Origin: Forficula auricularia
Lineage: Eukaryota; Arthropoda; Insecta; Dermaptera; Forficulidae
Assembly: GCA_024734495.1 (NCBI GenBank)
Contig: JALMQS010000882.1
Span: 1 to 64,000 of the forward strand
DNA: 64,000 bases
Reading direction: 5' to 3'
This document shows, piece after piece, positions 43,430 through 55,958 of this stretch. The notes beneath the pieces were generated by a model. That model was not told the DNA's origin. It saw only the letters and a program-made list of their open reading frames with translations, and made no database searches. A program made the translations under genes and the position numbers. Numbering within the stretch: position 1 is the first letter of the stretch; each line of letters begins with the position of its first letter.

Positions 43430-44620
43430 TCTAAGTTTGCGATCTCGAAAGTGTTTGAGACAACTTTTAGTGACCCAAAAACCTCGAAATTTTTGGGCTT
43501 TTTTCCTAGTTTTTCTCTTATAACTCGAAAACGGTCCTTATTTTGTAAATAACAGTCCTTTAGTAAATTAAAAAGAACAAAATTTCACATGAATTAAAAA
43601 ATAAAAATGCAAAATTGGTCTAGTAGTTCGATTTTTAATGGGGATTGAAAAAAAACAACCCCCCAGATCACTTTTGAATACTATCCCAAAAATTCACACT
43701 TTTTTCGATTATTTTTAATTTTGACAATGAAGGAGCACGTTTTTGACAAAGACCACTCTTTACACTCTTAAACTAGATTAAATTTGCTACAAATCAAACA
43801 AAGTTTCATTTTAATTGGATATTAATAACTAGTGCCGCAATGAGGAAAGAATTTTGAAAAACTGCAATTTTTTGTAAAAAATTGATGTTTTTCCATCATA
43901 AAATGAAAACCACTCTTGATAGAAGCTTGATTCCTTTCTCATTCTCTAGGAGATTTTGTTGGCTTGAAGGTTTACTTCGTCAATTTTTTTGATAAAATTC
44001 TTAGATTTCTAGATATCTAGCATTTTCTATGACGCTTTTGAGGATTCGGATCATATCCTGTCCGTAAAATGTAGAATATCTATAAATCTAAGTCTTGTAT
44101 CAAAAAAGTGGTCCAAGTAAACGTTCAAGTAAATAAAATTTCCTAGAGAATAAGATAAGAATCAAGTTTCTAGGATAAGTGGTTTTTATTTTATGAGGGA
44201 AAAACTACGATTTTTTCGCAAAAAACAGCAAACTTCAACCTCATTGCGGCACAGGTTACCATTTTCCAATTAAGATAAAAATTTGTTTAAATTGTAGTAA
44301 ATTTAATTTAATTTAAAAATGTATAGAGTGAACTTTGTCGAAAACGTGCTCCTTCTTGGTCAAAATCGGGAAAAATCGAAAAAAGTACGAGTTTTAGGGA
44401 TATTATTCAAAATTGATCCCGGGGTCTGTTTTTTGACAAACGCTAGTACCGGTTCTACTGAATCTAAATCGATGAATTTAGTATTATTTTACTCGTAATT
44501 TAAAGAACTTTAATTTATATAATGGATATCTTTTTGATTTGTTAAGCTATTTTAGAGTTATTCAAGAAAAACTGAAAAAATTCGGAAATTTTGAGGCTCG
44601 TAGAAAAATTTCCATAATAC
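43430..44620. repeat. Inverted-repeat element, arms about 400 bp
   Basis: About 43450-43920 and 44160-44600 are diverged reverse complements: gtgccgcaatgagg (43834) against cctcattgcggcac (44242), gaaggagcacgttttt (about 43729) against aaacgtgctccttctt, aaatttttg near each outer end. The centre (43960-44150) also contains cttaga/tctaag inverted words. No open frame of note. Similar text at 63805-64000 suggests another copy running off the right edge. Confidence 0.65.
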
Positions 44621-45384
44621 AGATTTTTGGGAAAATTTAGGGTAGTAATATTGGAGTATCAATAAAGGTATTCCAGGAACTATTTCCTGTTTATGCCATT
44701 TTTTCCCGTAATTTTCCTGGACTATTAATGAAGGATTTAAATTTATTTCATCCACAGCATCCATGGACCCCACTACACTGCTACATAATTATTGTACGGA
44801 AATGTCGGTACTCGCATTAAATCTTTTACTCATCTTATTTCTAAAAAAAACCTTGTTAATTAGCCCTACCTATATGTACTTATAATTTACGAATATATTC
44901 ATCGCTAATTTATCTTCAAAACATTTCCAAATTTAAAATATTCATCTACAATATCTTGTGACATATTTTCATCATTTGTTTTTTTGCAAATTCATCTTTT
45001 AAAAATTAAAACTTCATATCCAAATCAGATTCTTCTTTATATACATATTTATATTAGAAGAATAAATAATTATTTTAATTTCTTTAGATGGCGATTTTTA
45101 TTAGATAGTTTATGAGATAGTGAATCAAAAAATCATAAAAATATCTGTCATTGTCCGCCCTTGGATATTATATAAGATACCAATTCTTTGCACCTCTATT
45201 TACCTTAAATACTATATAAGAACTCAAAAGAACATTAATTATTTATTATACTATTTGCTATTTTTTATATATGTATATTGAAGTAGATAGCTCATGTAAA
45301 TATTGTTTTTATTTGTTTTAATCTTATTTACACAGTATTTGTTAAGTATCTACCAGTACAATTCCAAGAATGGCTAAATAATTA
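44621..45384. other. AT-rich DNA, no gene seen
   Basis: No open frame above 71 codons, no recognised repeat. Confidence 0.6.
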
Positions 45385-46030
45385 ATTTTTATGTAAAATT
45401 CTGAAAACAATCCACGCGTTAAAATCTCTAGACAATTTTCTCTTTTATTTGCATTTGATGATGAATATTTTATTTCCACGGACTATTTTCTTCAAATCGT
45501 TGTAATAAGCCATTAACAGAGTTACTTTGACAGCTATTAGTTAAAATTACAAATGTTTTTTTTTTGTATATTTGTACGTTTTGGGGCAAACTTTTTAATT
45601 CTTAATTAGTAAACTTTAATTTTTTTTTTTGTTATATTTTTTGGGGTCGCTGAACATAAAATAAATAAATAAATAATGACCTTTATTATCCAATACAAAA
45701 ATACAACATATGTTTTACAATTATAAAAAAAAAATCGACATCGAGGCCCGAAAGCCCCTACCATCGAATGTACATTATTTTCAATTTATTATATAATTTT
45801 GTCACTCCTTATTATGGTAAGGGAAAAAATTGATAAAAAATACCCCATATACTTTTTATTTTTAACATAAAAAAACAAAAAAAAAACAAAAACAAAATGA
45901 ATGATGATGAAATGAAGATCATTTCATCATCAAATGCAAATAAAAATAGAAAATTGTGTAGAGATTTTAACGCGTGGAATGTTTTCAGAATTTCCTGATG
46001 AAGCCAAAATAAAATTGGCGAAAACGTCAC
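45385..46030 (+). ncRNA. Hammerhead-like motif at the edge of an inverted repeat
   Basis: Arms about 45389-45470 and 45915-45993 are reverse complements (ctgaaaac, ccacgcgttaaaatctct, gcatttgatgatgaa) around about 440 bp. Directly after the right arm: CTGATGA (45995-46001), extra A, helix II GCCAA/TTGGC (perfect, 5 bp), GAAAACGTC (46020-46028). One more A than usual follows GAA. Same family as 32257. Confidence 0.6.
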
Positions 46031-46139
46031 GTAAATCAATGAGAATTTTTTGATTTGCTACTTTCCTATCCAAATACTTGCCAACATATCTACTTGATTA
46101 ATTAAATAATATGGATGCTATGCACTTTAATAATTTTAA

Positions 46140-46805
46140 TATTTTGTTTTTAGAGATATTTCCAAGTACTTCCAAATACTTCCAAGTAATTCCAAATATT
46201 TCCAAAGATACTTCCAAATATTTCCAAGTATTTCCAATTACTTCCGAAATACTTCTAATTAATTCCAAATATTTCCAAGTACTTCCAAAATACTTCCAAG
46301 TAATTCCAAATATTTCCAAGTAATTCAAAATATTTCCAAGTACTTCCAAATACTTCCAAGTAATTCCAAATACTTCCAAGTAATTCCAAATATTTCCAAG
46401 TAATTCCAAATATTTCCAAGTAATTCCAAATACTTCCAAGTAATTCCAAATATTTCCAAGTACTTCCAAATATTTCCAAGTAATTCCAAATACTTCCAAG
46501 TAATTCCAAATATTTCCAAGTACTTCCAAATATTTCCAAAGTAATTCCAAGTATTTCCAATTACTTCCAAATACTTCTAATTAATTCCAAATATTTCCAA
46601 GTACTTCCAAAATACTTCCAAGTAATTCCAAATATTTCCAAGTAATTCAACAATATTTCCAAGTACTTCCAAAATACTTCCAAGTAATTCCAAATACTTC
46701 GAAGTAATTCCAAATATTTCCAAGTACTTCCAAATATTTCCAAGTAATTCCAAATATTTCCAAGTACCTCCAAATATTTCCAAGTACCTCCAAAATACTT
46801 CCAAA
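46140..46805. repeat. Minisatellite of ten-base blocks ttccaa(g/a)ta(a/t/c)
   Basis: About 65 blocks such as ttccaagtaa, ttccaaatat, ttccaaatac and ttccaagtac alternate in a higher-order pattern. All frames on the minus strand stay open and read WKYLE/LGNIWNY, so long open frames here (46098-46550, 46561-46850) are repeat artefacts. The inverse is at 31449-31560. Confidence 0.9.
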
Positions 46806-47244
46806 GAGGTGTACACCTACTTCCATTCGCGGATCACCCCTCGCTGGCAACCATAAGTCCCAAAGCTACGAAATTCGAAACTTATGCTCGATACTTATAC
46901 TAGAAGGATTCAAGCGAAGCTTTTGGTTAAAATCGGAGCACCGGAAGTTGAAATTTACATGAAAGATTTTTCCTTTTTTTTTATTTACTCAAAAACGACA
47001 CTGCCGATTTTTTTTAAAAATTGGTTTATTTTGTCCTGAGTTATTAGTCGTGTATAAATTTTAATCCGATTGAAATAAAGGAACGAGGTGTAAATTAGGA
47101 GTGTTGCCGATGATTTCAAATAAATGAGAATATGAAAGTCGTGTGGTGTAATAATTCTTAACGTTACATTTTTGATTGAATTAAAATGAATCATGTGGAT
47201 GAATCAAAACAAAACAAGTGGCTGATTTAATAAACAATAGGTAT
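46806..47244. other. AT-rich DNA, no gene seen
   Basis: Nothing beyond short tttttt runs and one gatgaatcaaaaca word shared with Helitron family 1. Confidence 0.5.
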
Positions 47245-47447
47245 ATATATATATTTTTTTTATTTATTGTTACCGGGAACAAATTCCATTTAGACATCAC
47301 ATCAGTAAAGTGTTAGTGAAGGAGTCGAGTTTTAGCTGGTAGATATTTTATATGCTAGCCAGGATTGAATCCCGGCCTTGAACATCGTCATCAACAATGC
47401 TGAAGCGGGGCCAGCGCGTTAGCCAGCTCGGCCAACCCGGCTCCCCT
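47245..47447 (-). mobile_element. tRNA-derived SINE, minus strand
   Basis: Minus strand: box A region ggttggccgagctggctaac, box B gggattcaatcctgg with a paired T-arm, then a body through tcactaacactttactgatg and tggaatttgttcccggtaac, ending in an (aata)n/(a)n/(ta)n tail at about 47245. Order and A-rich tail fit a SINE. The unique spacer between boxes A and B (ccccgcttcagcattgttga) is long. Confidence 0.7.
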
Positions 47448-48170
47448 AAACAATAATTAAAAACTAAAAAATTACCAAAAGTAAAACTTTTAATCTTCCA
47501 TAGCGCGATCTATGCGACAATTTTATAATTTCGAATTTTTAACATAAATTATTATTTGAAAACAAATTTAGCCGATTTTAATTTTAGTTAATGCCTTCGA
47601 AATTGTTATATAGTAAAATAAATCTAAAGAAGATGAGTATAAAAGTTAGTTGAATTGAGTCAATATTCTTAGCATAATATTATTTTGCACTGTTTATTTG
47701 CTATAATCTTGTGCCAAAATTCAAGTAGGTATATACTGTATGCATTTCGTATTTTTCAATCCAATCTTGACTTTGACATGATCTTGGCATCAATCGACAC
47801 ACACACAAACACACAATTGGCAAATTTCAACAAGTTATTTCTCATTTATAAAAGCATCACACACACATACATGGGTATATTTACTTAAAATATGTAGAAA
47901 TTATCATAAAATAAATAAATCAAGTTTCTAGCTACTCGGTATTCGATCGAATGATAAAATAGTATTCAAATAAGCTCGAAATTATTCTAGTTTTATGTTT
48001 AGAAAAGTTCGTTTCGGTACCAAAATGTGTACAAAATCGAGAATAGATTAGGTAGTTTTTTGACATTCTAGATTTAAAATCTAAACATAAAAAAGTATAG
48101 GTATAGAATATTGTAAATTCTATCAATTGTTTAAGGCTTATCCCCTGTTTATCGTTGTGATACGGGACAC
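47448..48170. other. AT-rich DNA, no gene seen
   Basis: Short (ca)n-like stretches at 47795-47815 and 47860-47872. aattctagat/atctaaacataaaa words at 47985-48095 form a weak inverted pair. No gene. Confidence 0.5.
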
Positions 48171-48396
48171 CCTGTATATGTATATAATCTGTGTATTTTA
48201 ATAAAAAATTTCGATTAATTAAATTTAAAATATTTATTCATAAATAGCTCTCAATAACAGGTGGTTAATTAAAATAGACTAAAATCTTTTCTTGAATTAA
48301 AATTAATTAACTATTGGATTAAATCTCACTAATATTTTGAATTTATTTCTCAAATGGAATAATTTTATTGATGTATGTTCTTTTTTCTTCTTTAAA

Positions 48397-48890
48397 ATCG
48401 ATCCACCAATAAAAACTTTAATAGCAAATTATTTTTTAAATTTTTACAAATATTCATATAAATTTGTTCCATTAACTCTTAAACTAACCTTTTCAATAAA
48501 TATTGTTGAAAATTTTTGAATTTTATAAAAAAAAAAATAAGTAATATTAAATTAAAAGATACAATTACAAACTATCCTATTTTCTCAATATCACTTACAT
48601 TTAAATAAAGTTGTAATAAAAGATCAAATTTCATTTGAAATACCAATAAAATGAATAATTTTAAGCATCATTGATAGAAAGATAAAATATACAAAATGGC
48701 TATTTCTGAAGTTCAAGCAGTTCAAATTGTAAGCCTAATTAATCAAGGGCTAATTCAACGACAAGTGACAAGTACACTTGCAATAAACAATAATTTCAAT
48801 AATCTATGTTTCCTTGTAAAAAAATTAAAAATGATTTACTATTTAATAAAGTTTTTATTGGTGGATCGATTTTTTTGCACTTCAGATGGC
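48397..48890 (+). mobile_element. Tc1-like MITE with transposase N-terminal remnant
   Basis: Inverted ends: aatcgatccaccaataaaaa (48397) and ttttattggtggatcgattt (about 48855). Inside, 48696-48944 opens with MAISEVQAVQIVSLINQGLI and QRQVTSTLAIN, the start of the first helix-turn-helix DNA-binding region of Tc1-type transposases; the catalytic DDE domain is absent. Related to 30085-30560, which keeps the same N-terminus. The same end word recurs at 49853 in the inverted sense. Confidence 0.7.
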
Positions 48891-50038
48891 TATTTATTGG
48901 ACGACTCATGTCAAAGAAGAAAGTTCATTGATCTAGTAATTTAAATTTTGTCTTAATAATAATAAATAATAATATAATAATGTTTCATTTTGTATATGAG
49001 GAAGTGGCGTTTTAAATCTTTCCGCTCTCAAGTTTTCGATAGATATCTTGCGTAAGATTTATCTTACGTACGTGCATGCATACCTTTGAGATAATCAACG
49101 AATTATTTATTATTAACTGGCCTGGCTTGTTCTTGCATTAAGTACTTATTCCATTATGATATCCCTAATCGCCCTTTTGAATATTCTTTTCTTCTATCTC
49201 CATTTTGAATTGTATCTACCATAACTCCCTCTCTCTGTATTCTTTGCCAAAGTATTTAATTCTTAAGAAGGAATTTCCTCGAGTCCGGTTCCGAGCCTTT
49301 TTATTACTTTCCCTCTCGAAGCGAAAGAAAGTGGAATCCCTCACACACATACACACACACACACATTATTAGGAGATTGTAAATGTAGCTATTAGAGCAA
49401 GCAGCATGTCTTGCAACATCAATCCCTCTTCTAGTCCAAGATAGATGATGGACCCTCGCATCTCATTTAATTTGAAACTCCAAGGTCAATTGCTCCAGTC
49501 CCTTTAAGCTAATTATATTATACTATCTACTAAACTAAACGATAAGAAAGTTTTTTTCGTTATCGATCAAATCAAACGTAATCAAATAACGTTAAAAGAA
49601 TTCAAGATAATAAAACACGAGATGAAGAAATGGTACGAAATTGTTTTTTATATAAATTTTCTTATATTATAGTCACAAAACACGGAAATATATAGTATAT
49701 CAATTTGAAATACCGAAACTCTTCTTCTGTAATTAATTTTAAAATTGTTTTAAGATTTTTAGTCCATTACAACAGGTGGTTAATATAAATAAAAATTTTT
49801 TCAAATATTTATTTAATTAAAATTATAATTAATATATTATATTAGTTTTTTTTGGTGGATCGATTTTAAAGAAGAAAAAAGAACATACATCAGACAGTGA
49901 GTGTATCAATAACATTATTCCATTTGAGAAAAATAAATTCACAATATTTGTGAGATTTAATCCAATGGTTAATTAATTTTAATTCAAGAAAAGATTTTAG
50001 TCTATTTTAATTAACCACCTGGTATTGAGAGCTATTAA

Positions 50039-50337
50039 TTTTTTTTTTTATTTAAATTATACATTATCAATCCAGTCAGATGACCGTTTTATGATTTTAC
50101 TATAATAAAGCATATAACGTTCAGGAAGCATGTCATCTCATTGATGACATTGCAAATGTCTAACACTATCCGCAATACACTGGGGTCATTTTAAAATTTC
50201 TCATTGGGGCAAGTCAGTTGGCTTGGTCCTTTTCAATCTTCTCAGCTGTCCGACGGTGCTGAGTAGTCGAACAGCTTCGGGATTATACTGATTTGCCAGT
50301 CGCAATGTATGATTCCTGGCTGCTTTAGCTATTTCCA
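50039..50337 (-). pseudogene. LINE ORF2 C-terminal fragment with poly(A)
   Basis: Minus strand 50335 to the stop at 50203-50201 reads EIAKAARNHTLRLANQ, NPEAVRLLSTVGQLRRLKR, TKPTDLPQ: the usual C-terminus of jockey/CR1-like LINE reverse transcriptases. About 160 bases of 3' UTR and an A-rich tail (plus strand ttttttttttatttaaa at 50041) follow. It interrupts a copy of the dispersed repeat of this zone. Heavily 5' truncated. Confidence 0.7.
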
Positions 50338-51295
50338 TTTGAGAGAAATAAATTCACAATATTTGTGAGATTTAATCCAATAGTTAATTAATTTTAATTC
50401 AAGAAAAGATTTTAGTCTATTTTAATGAACCACCTGGTACTGAGAGCTATTAATGAATAAATATTTAAAATTTAATTAATCGAAATTTTTTATTAAAAGA
50501 CACAGAATATATACATATACAGCGTGTCCAGTATCACAACGATAAACCGTGGACAGGATTTATGCCAGTCCAGAATCTAAAAAATTGTTTTCATATTAAT
50601 TCATATTTTTCGAGTTATATGCATTTTTTGAAAATGGTAGAAAATCGATATCCTGGCCTAAATAATGAAATGCTGTGGCTACAAATTTACATATTTTATA
50701 ATTCTGAATAATCCTGCTATGACCAGAATTCAAAATAAAACCATAAGTACTATACTTTTGGAGAACAAAATAGTATAGTTAGAAATTATAGTTTCTGACA
50801 AATAAATTAATTGGAGAATAAACTTGCAAATAAACATATATAACATTTTTCTTATAGACTTTGGTTAGTTTATTCATGAGTCAGATACGTAGATTCAGTG
50901 TGGATAAACCACGCCTTGGAGCATCGGACCTCCTTATTTGGTTAGTTATTATATTATAATTTATCAATAAGATTATTCTTTTGAGAAAAATAAATTCACA
51001 ATATTTGTGAGATTTAATACAACTAATTAATTAATTTTAATTCAAAAAAGATTTTAGTCTATTTTAATTAATCACTTGTTATTGAGAGTTATTTATGAAT
51101 AAATATTTAAAATTTAATTAATCGAAATTTCTGATTAAAACACACAGATTGTATACATATATACAGGATGTCCTGTATCACAACGATAAACCATGAACAG
51201 GGGATAAGGCCAGTTTATGACATAATAAAAAAAATCAGGTAAAATTGCAAGGTGGGTTTCACATAAGATAAAATAAAACAAAAGTGAGTTTATAT

Positions 51296-51335
51296 TTCGA
51301 TATATTTCGTGTTTTCAGCCCATCGTCAGGAGTCA
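51296..51335 (-). ncRNA. Hammerhead-like motif, minus strand
   Basis: Minus strand: CTGACGA (51329-51323), extra T, GGGC then ctgaaaacac, GAAATATATC (51308-51299). Core and flanks match 40821 (agtcag, gaatataaat on the outer side), but the second strand of helix II has changed (cac instead of ccc), weakening it. Confidence 0.45.
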
Positions 51336-53049
51336 GAAAACTGAATATAAATTAGAAAAATGTTTACAAATAATATTTTTTTGGAAACAGGTATGGTGAG
51401 GGAAAGTGAAGGGGAGGGGAACTTACTAAGAATTAATATTTCTAGAAAGAGGGAACAAGAGGGTTTTTATTATTAATAAAATGTTTCACCTTGAATCTCC
51501 TTAAAAGTTACAGTTTATGACAGTCCAGAACCTAAAAAATTGTTTTAATAAATGTCTTATATTTTTTGAGTTATAAGCATTTTTTTAAAATGGTGAAAAT
51601 CGCTACCCTTTCCTAAATATCTAGATGCTGTGGCTACAAATTTACATATTTTATTATTATAATTTTTGTTATACAATCCTGAATAGCCCTTCTATTGAAC
51701 AGAATTCAAAATCAAACCTAAATACTATTCTTTTGGAGTAAAAATAATATATTTAGAAATTATAGTTTGTAACAAATAAATCAATTGGCGAATAAACTTG
51801 TAAATAAACATATATAACATATTTCTTATCGACTATGGTTAGTTATTATATTACAATTTATCAATAACATTATTCCATTTGAGAAAAATAAATTTACAAT
51901 ATTTGTGAGATTTAATCCAATGGTTAATTAATTTTATTAAAAAAAAAAGATTTTAGTCTATTTTAATTAACCACCTGTTATTGAGAGCTATTAATGAATA
52001 AATATTTTAAATTTAATTAATCAAAATTTCTAATTAAAATACACATATTGTATATACATATACAGGGTGTCCAGTATCACAACGATAAACCGTGAACAGG
52101 AGATAGCCCAGTGTATGACGGTCCTGAACCTAAAATTTTTTTTAAATACTTAAATGTCTCATAGTTTTCGAGTTTTATGCATTTTTTTGAAAATGCTGAA
52201 AATATCTACCCTGCCCTAAATATCGAGATGCTGTGGCTACAAATTTACATATTTTATTATTCTAATTTTTGTTACACAATCCTGAATAGCCCTTCTATTG
52301 ACCATAATTCAAAATAAAACCATAAGTACTATACTTCTGGAGGAAAATATATTTTAGCAGGACTTATGTTTTAAAAAATTTTGATCAGCTAACTTTGAAT
52401 CATGTTTAATGTAAAAACAAGTCTACTATCCTAGAATGGTAAGTTGTTTAAAAAATTGGCCCATTTAGTCGGTGATTTCAAAATGGTACAGCACTTTGTA
52501 GTTCCTTCTTAAGAAAAAAAAAAATTAAAAAAAAATTATTTGTATTTTTTGGCAAAATTAGCTAATTTAAAAATAAATTTTGATAGTGTTTTTTTTAATT
52601 AATATGTTAATCAATTATGTATTTGGCTATTATAGAAAATATGTAAATTTGTAGCCGTTACATTATTTAGGCCAGGGTAGAGATTTTCACCATTTTCAGA
52701 AAATGCATATAACTCGGAAAAATATGACATTTATTAAAAAAAAATTTTAGGTTCTGGACTGTCATAATAAACTGGTCTATCCCCTGTTCCGATATTTTGT
52801 GCATTTTGTATTATGTTTATTTATTTTTGATTTCTGTAACGCTTTGTATTATGTTTATTTATTTTCGGTTTTGATTTTTTCAACATTTGTAGATATTATA
52901 TTAATTTATTTTTTCGATTTTCTTATACATTTTATTTTTATGTTTATTTATTTTTCTGATTTTTATACACGTTGTATTTATATTTTTTTTTTTTTTTGAT
53001 TTTCTGTGCGTTTTGAATTGTGTTTATTTATTTTTTATTTTTTTGTATA

Positions 53050-53350
53050 TTTCGCATTCTTTTAACCGACTTCAAAAAAGGAGGAGGTTCTCTATTCGAC
53101 TGAATTTTTTTGTGTGTCTATGTTACCTCATATCTCCGCCAATTGTAAACTGATTTTGATGATTTTTTTGCATTGGGTTCAGTTTAGCTTCCGATTGGTC
53201 CCGCTTTTTTTCATTGATATTAGACCTTTTTGATATGTTTGTTCAGGCATAACTTCTTTGTTTATTAACCGATTTTAATGATTCTTTTTATATTGGAAAG
53301 AGGGTGCCTTAGGAGTGGTACCATATTAATTTGGTCAAGTTCTGAAGCTA
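53050..53350. repeat. ccgacttcaaaa repeat
   Basis: ttaaccgacttcaaaaaagg at 53060 opens a T-rich repeat with aacttctttgtttat, also in 39500-39950 and 3510-3600. No coding sequence. Confidence 0.6.
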
Positions 53351-53659
53351 TCATCAATGACGAAATAACGTAAATCCCCAATTCTTATGACCAAATAATC
53401 GAAATTATAATAAATAAAATCTAATATAAAAAAATCTTAAAACATTCATTTAAAACCCGCAAACGTTTCGAGAGAATTTTTATATTTATGAATTGAATTT
53501 TATTATCATTTTTCTGATCCATTTGCCCGACGTTTTCTCTTACGAGATGCATACAAAGTATTATTTAGTCACTATTAATAACATCACTAAAAAGAGAAAA
53601 ATAAAAATACCTCATCCTTCATCTAGTAGAGAAAAATAAAAATAATTTTTATAAAAAAA

Positions 53660-54040
53660 ATAAATAAAACCGACTTCAAAAAAATTAAATGCAACAAATA
53701 AAATATTAATAACTTAAAAATAAAATAAAATAGACTAAAAGGTATAAAATAATTGTCTAATTTAGTTACAACTAAACGACGAAATATTAACATGAAATTA
53801 CTTTTTGAAGTCGGTGCCAAACATATAAGTACATTTTATGAATCACACTCGACGAATCTTACTTAGTACGTTTGGCTGGTAGCGCTCGCTTATAAGTATA
53901 GTTTGTTTTGGCACCGACTTCAAAAAGTAATTTCATGTTAATATTACATCGTTTATTTGTAACTAAATAAGATAATAATATTTTATACCTTTTAGTGTAT
54001 TTTATTTGTTTCATTTAATTTTTTGAAGTCGGTTTTATTT
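53660..54040. mobile_element. Foldback element, copy 2
   Basis: Same palindrome as 27835-28207: outer ccgacttcaaaaaaattaaa and ttttttgaagtcggt, inner gaagtcggtgccaaa and ggcaccgacttc, centre about 60 bases with tacgtttggc. The centre is inverted relative to copy 1, as expected when recombination between arms flips it. Confidence 0.85.
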
Positions 54041-54330
54041 TTATTATGTCATAAACTGACCTATCCCCTGTTCAAGGTTTATCGCGGTGATACTGGACAC
54101 CTTGTATACGTATATATTCAGTTTGTTTTAATCAGAAATTTCGATTAATTAAATTTTAAATATTTATTCATAATAAATATCAATAACAGGTGGTTAATTA
54201 AAATAGACTAAAATCTTTTCTTTAATTAAAATTAATTAACCATTGGATTAAATCTCACAAATATTGGGAATTTATTTTTCTCAAATGGAATAATATTATT
54301 GATAAATTGTAATATAATAACTAAGTTTCT

Positions 54331-54981
54331 AAGAAATACAACATCTATACATATTGCATATGTTTAATTGCAAGTTTATTTGCAAAGAGAGGAAAACTAT
54401 GAATAAACTACTATTTTTTAAATCAGTGATTAAATTAACAAGAAAATCGTAAGCATTCTGTGACCCTGGATAAAATATAATTAGAAAAATTCAAAAAGAG
54501 AAAAAATAATAATTCTTGTTCATGGATCATAGAGAATTGCAAATCATTAAAATGTAAGAACATAAACTATGACTTTAGATCCAAGGAATAAAATAAATAC
54601 ACAATCTCAAAATCATTTTGTCAGACCTTAGTCAAAATTTGATACCTAATAAAGTTTGTTTCAGCAAAATCGTTAAAGGCATTTTCAAAATAAAATAAAT
54701 AAATAAAGTAAAAACAAACAAATGCATATAAAGTCGGATTTCCACTAAACAGACAAAACAAGAAACACAAACAAAAACTGTTTTTCTCAACAAAAACAAA
54801 CATTGTTTTGTAAAAACTTAACAGTACTTAAAACATTTTTGTTTGAAAACAGTGTTTTAGTAAACAAAACACTTTCCCATCTTGAGAAGGAAAACAAGTT
54901 TGTTCTTGTTTTTTGTCCGGTTTGTTGGTACACACGTCCTATTGTTCAATAGACATTCGGGCCTAGTAAATTAATTAATAA
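54331..54981. other. AT-rich DNA, no gene seen
   Basis: acaaaacaa/aaaacaaa words cluster at 54710-54910 (for example aaaacagtgttttagt); no gene. Confidence 0.5.
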
Positions 54982-55797
54982 GTACCTGGAGCACCGAGCG
55001 ATGCTCGGTAATTTGTATGTTTGTTATATAATCAATCACTTGTTTTATTTTTATTCAACTACCTATTAATAATTAGTTTCATTAAACAACCTATCAAAAT
55101 ATTTTTTATTTTTTTCAAAAGTGAAATTAAATATTAAGTAAACACATTTTTCCTCAACCGTGTTACTAATAATTGTAATTATAATAATGTTTAGAATGGA
55201 AATTAATTAAATTAATTAAATTGCCAAATTCTAATACAGAAAAATACGCTTGGGGGATTTAAAATGCGATTTTTAATCAATTAAATTTTCAAACTTGTAA
55301 TATATATAATAATAATTATAATGATCTTAATGTGGGATATAAAATTAAAAAACCAATTATTTATTAAAAGGAAATTGAATAAAAATGTAAATGTAAATAA
55401 TTTTTGAGTTCATCAATTAAATTGTCAAATTAATATTTGTGGGATTTAGAACTCGACTTTTGATCAATTAAATTGCCCAATTTTTAATATATAGTAACAA
55501 TTATAATGATCTTATTGTGGGATATAAAATTAAAAACCAATTATTTATTAAAAGGAAATTGAATTAAAATAAAATTATACATTTTTATCGAGACAATCAC
55601 CTGTGAAAAATTGTTTCAATTAACAAAAACCCCATCAAAAACAACTTAGCCGAAGAAGAAGACCGTGACAGATCGAATGTCCAACACAAAACCCTCCTAA
55701 CCCGTGAATTTCATCCAAATCGTTAGACACGTTTTCGAGAACCCGACCGGATATATATATATATATACAAGATTTGCTCGTTTAATAATATATAAGA
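54982..55797 (-). mobile_element. Helitron-like element, family 1, about 0.8 kb
   Basis: Minus strand starts TCTTATATATTATTAAACG at 55797 after A and ends hairpin plus ggtac at 54982 before T. Modules in order: (ta)n, gaaattcac, cgatctgtcacggtc, then AT-rich filler. Non-coding. Confidence 0.65.
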
Positions 55798-55958
55798 TTC
55801 GAAATCTAGCAAAATTGTGGAAGGAAGATCTCAATTCTCCATTTAACTTCGTCAGTACATAAATCTTGCAATAATTTTTATGTGCTATAATTAATTCTTC
55901 TTTTTAATAGATTTATAGATAACTAAACCAATATCTCGGTTTTTTTCTGTTTTAGAAA

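Larger units (their letters stand above)
48171..54330. repeat. Zone of one dispersed repeat, six or more copies
   Basis: The unit combines a cagggtgtccagtatcac, acgataaacc module (48150, 50519, 51165, 52062, 54065 on either strand) with a taaccacctgttattgagag, caatggttaattaatttt, ataaattcacaatatttgtg module (48230-48360, 49925-50045, 50335-50460, 50990-51120, 51890-52010, 54175-54310) and an intervening tatgacagtccagaacc, ctgtggctacaaatttaca block. Another copy is at 60520-60780. Spacing of 650-900 bp suggests local tandem growth with insertions. No coding sequence of its own. Confidence 0.7.

Noticed and set aside
46098..46850. Open frames of up to 150 codons reading WKYLE/LGNIWNY repeats
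   Set aside because: All minus-strand frames are open because of the ten-base minisatellite; no protein family.
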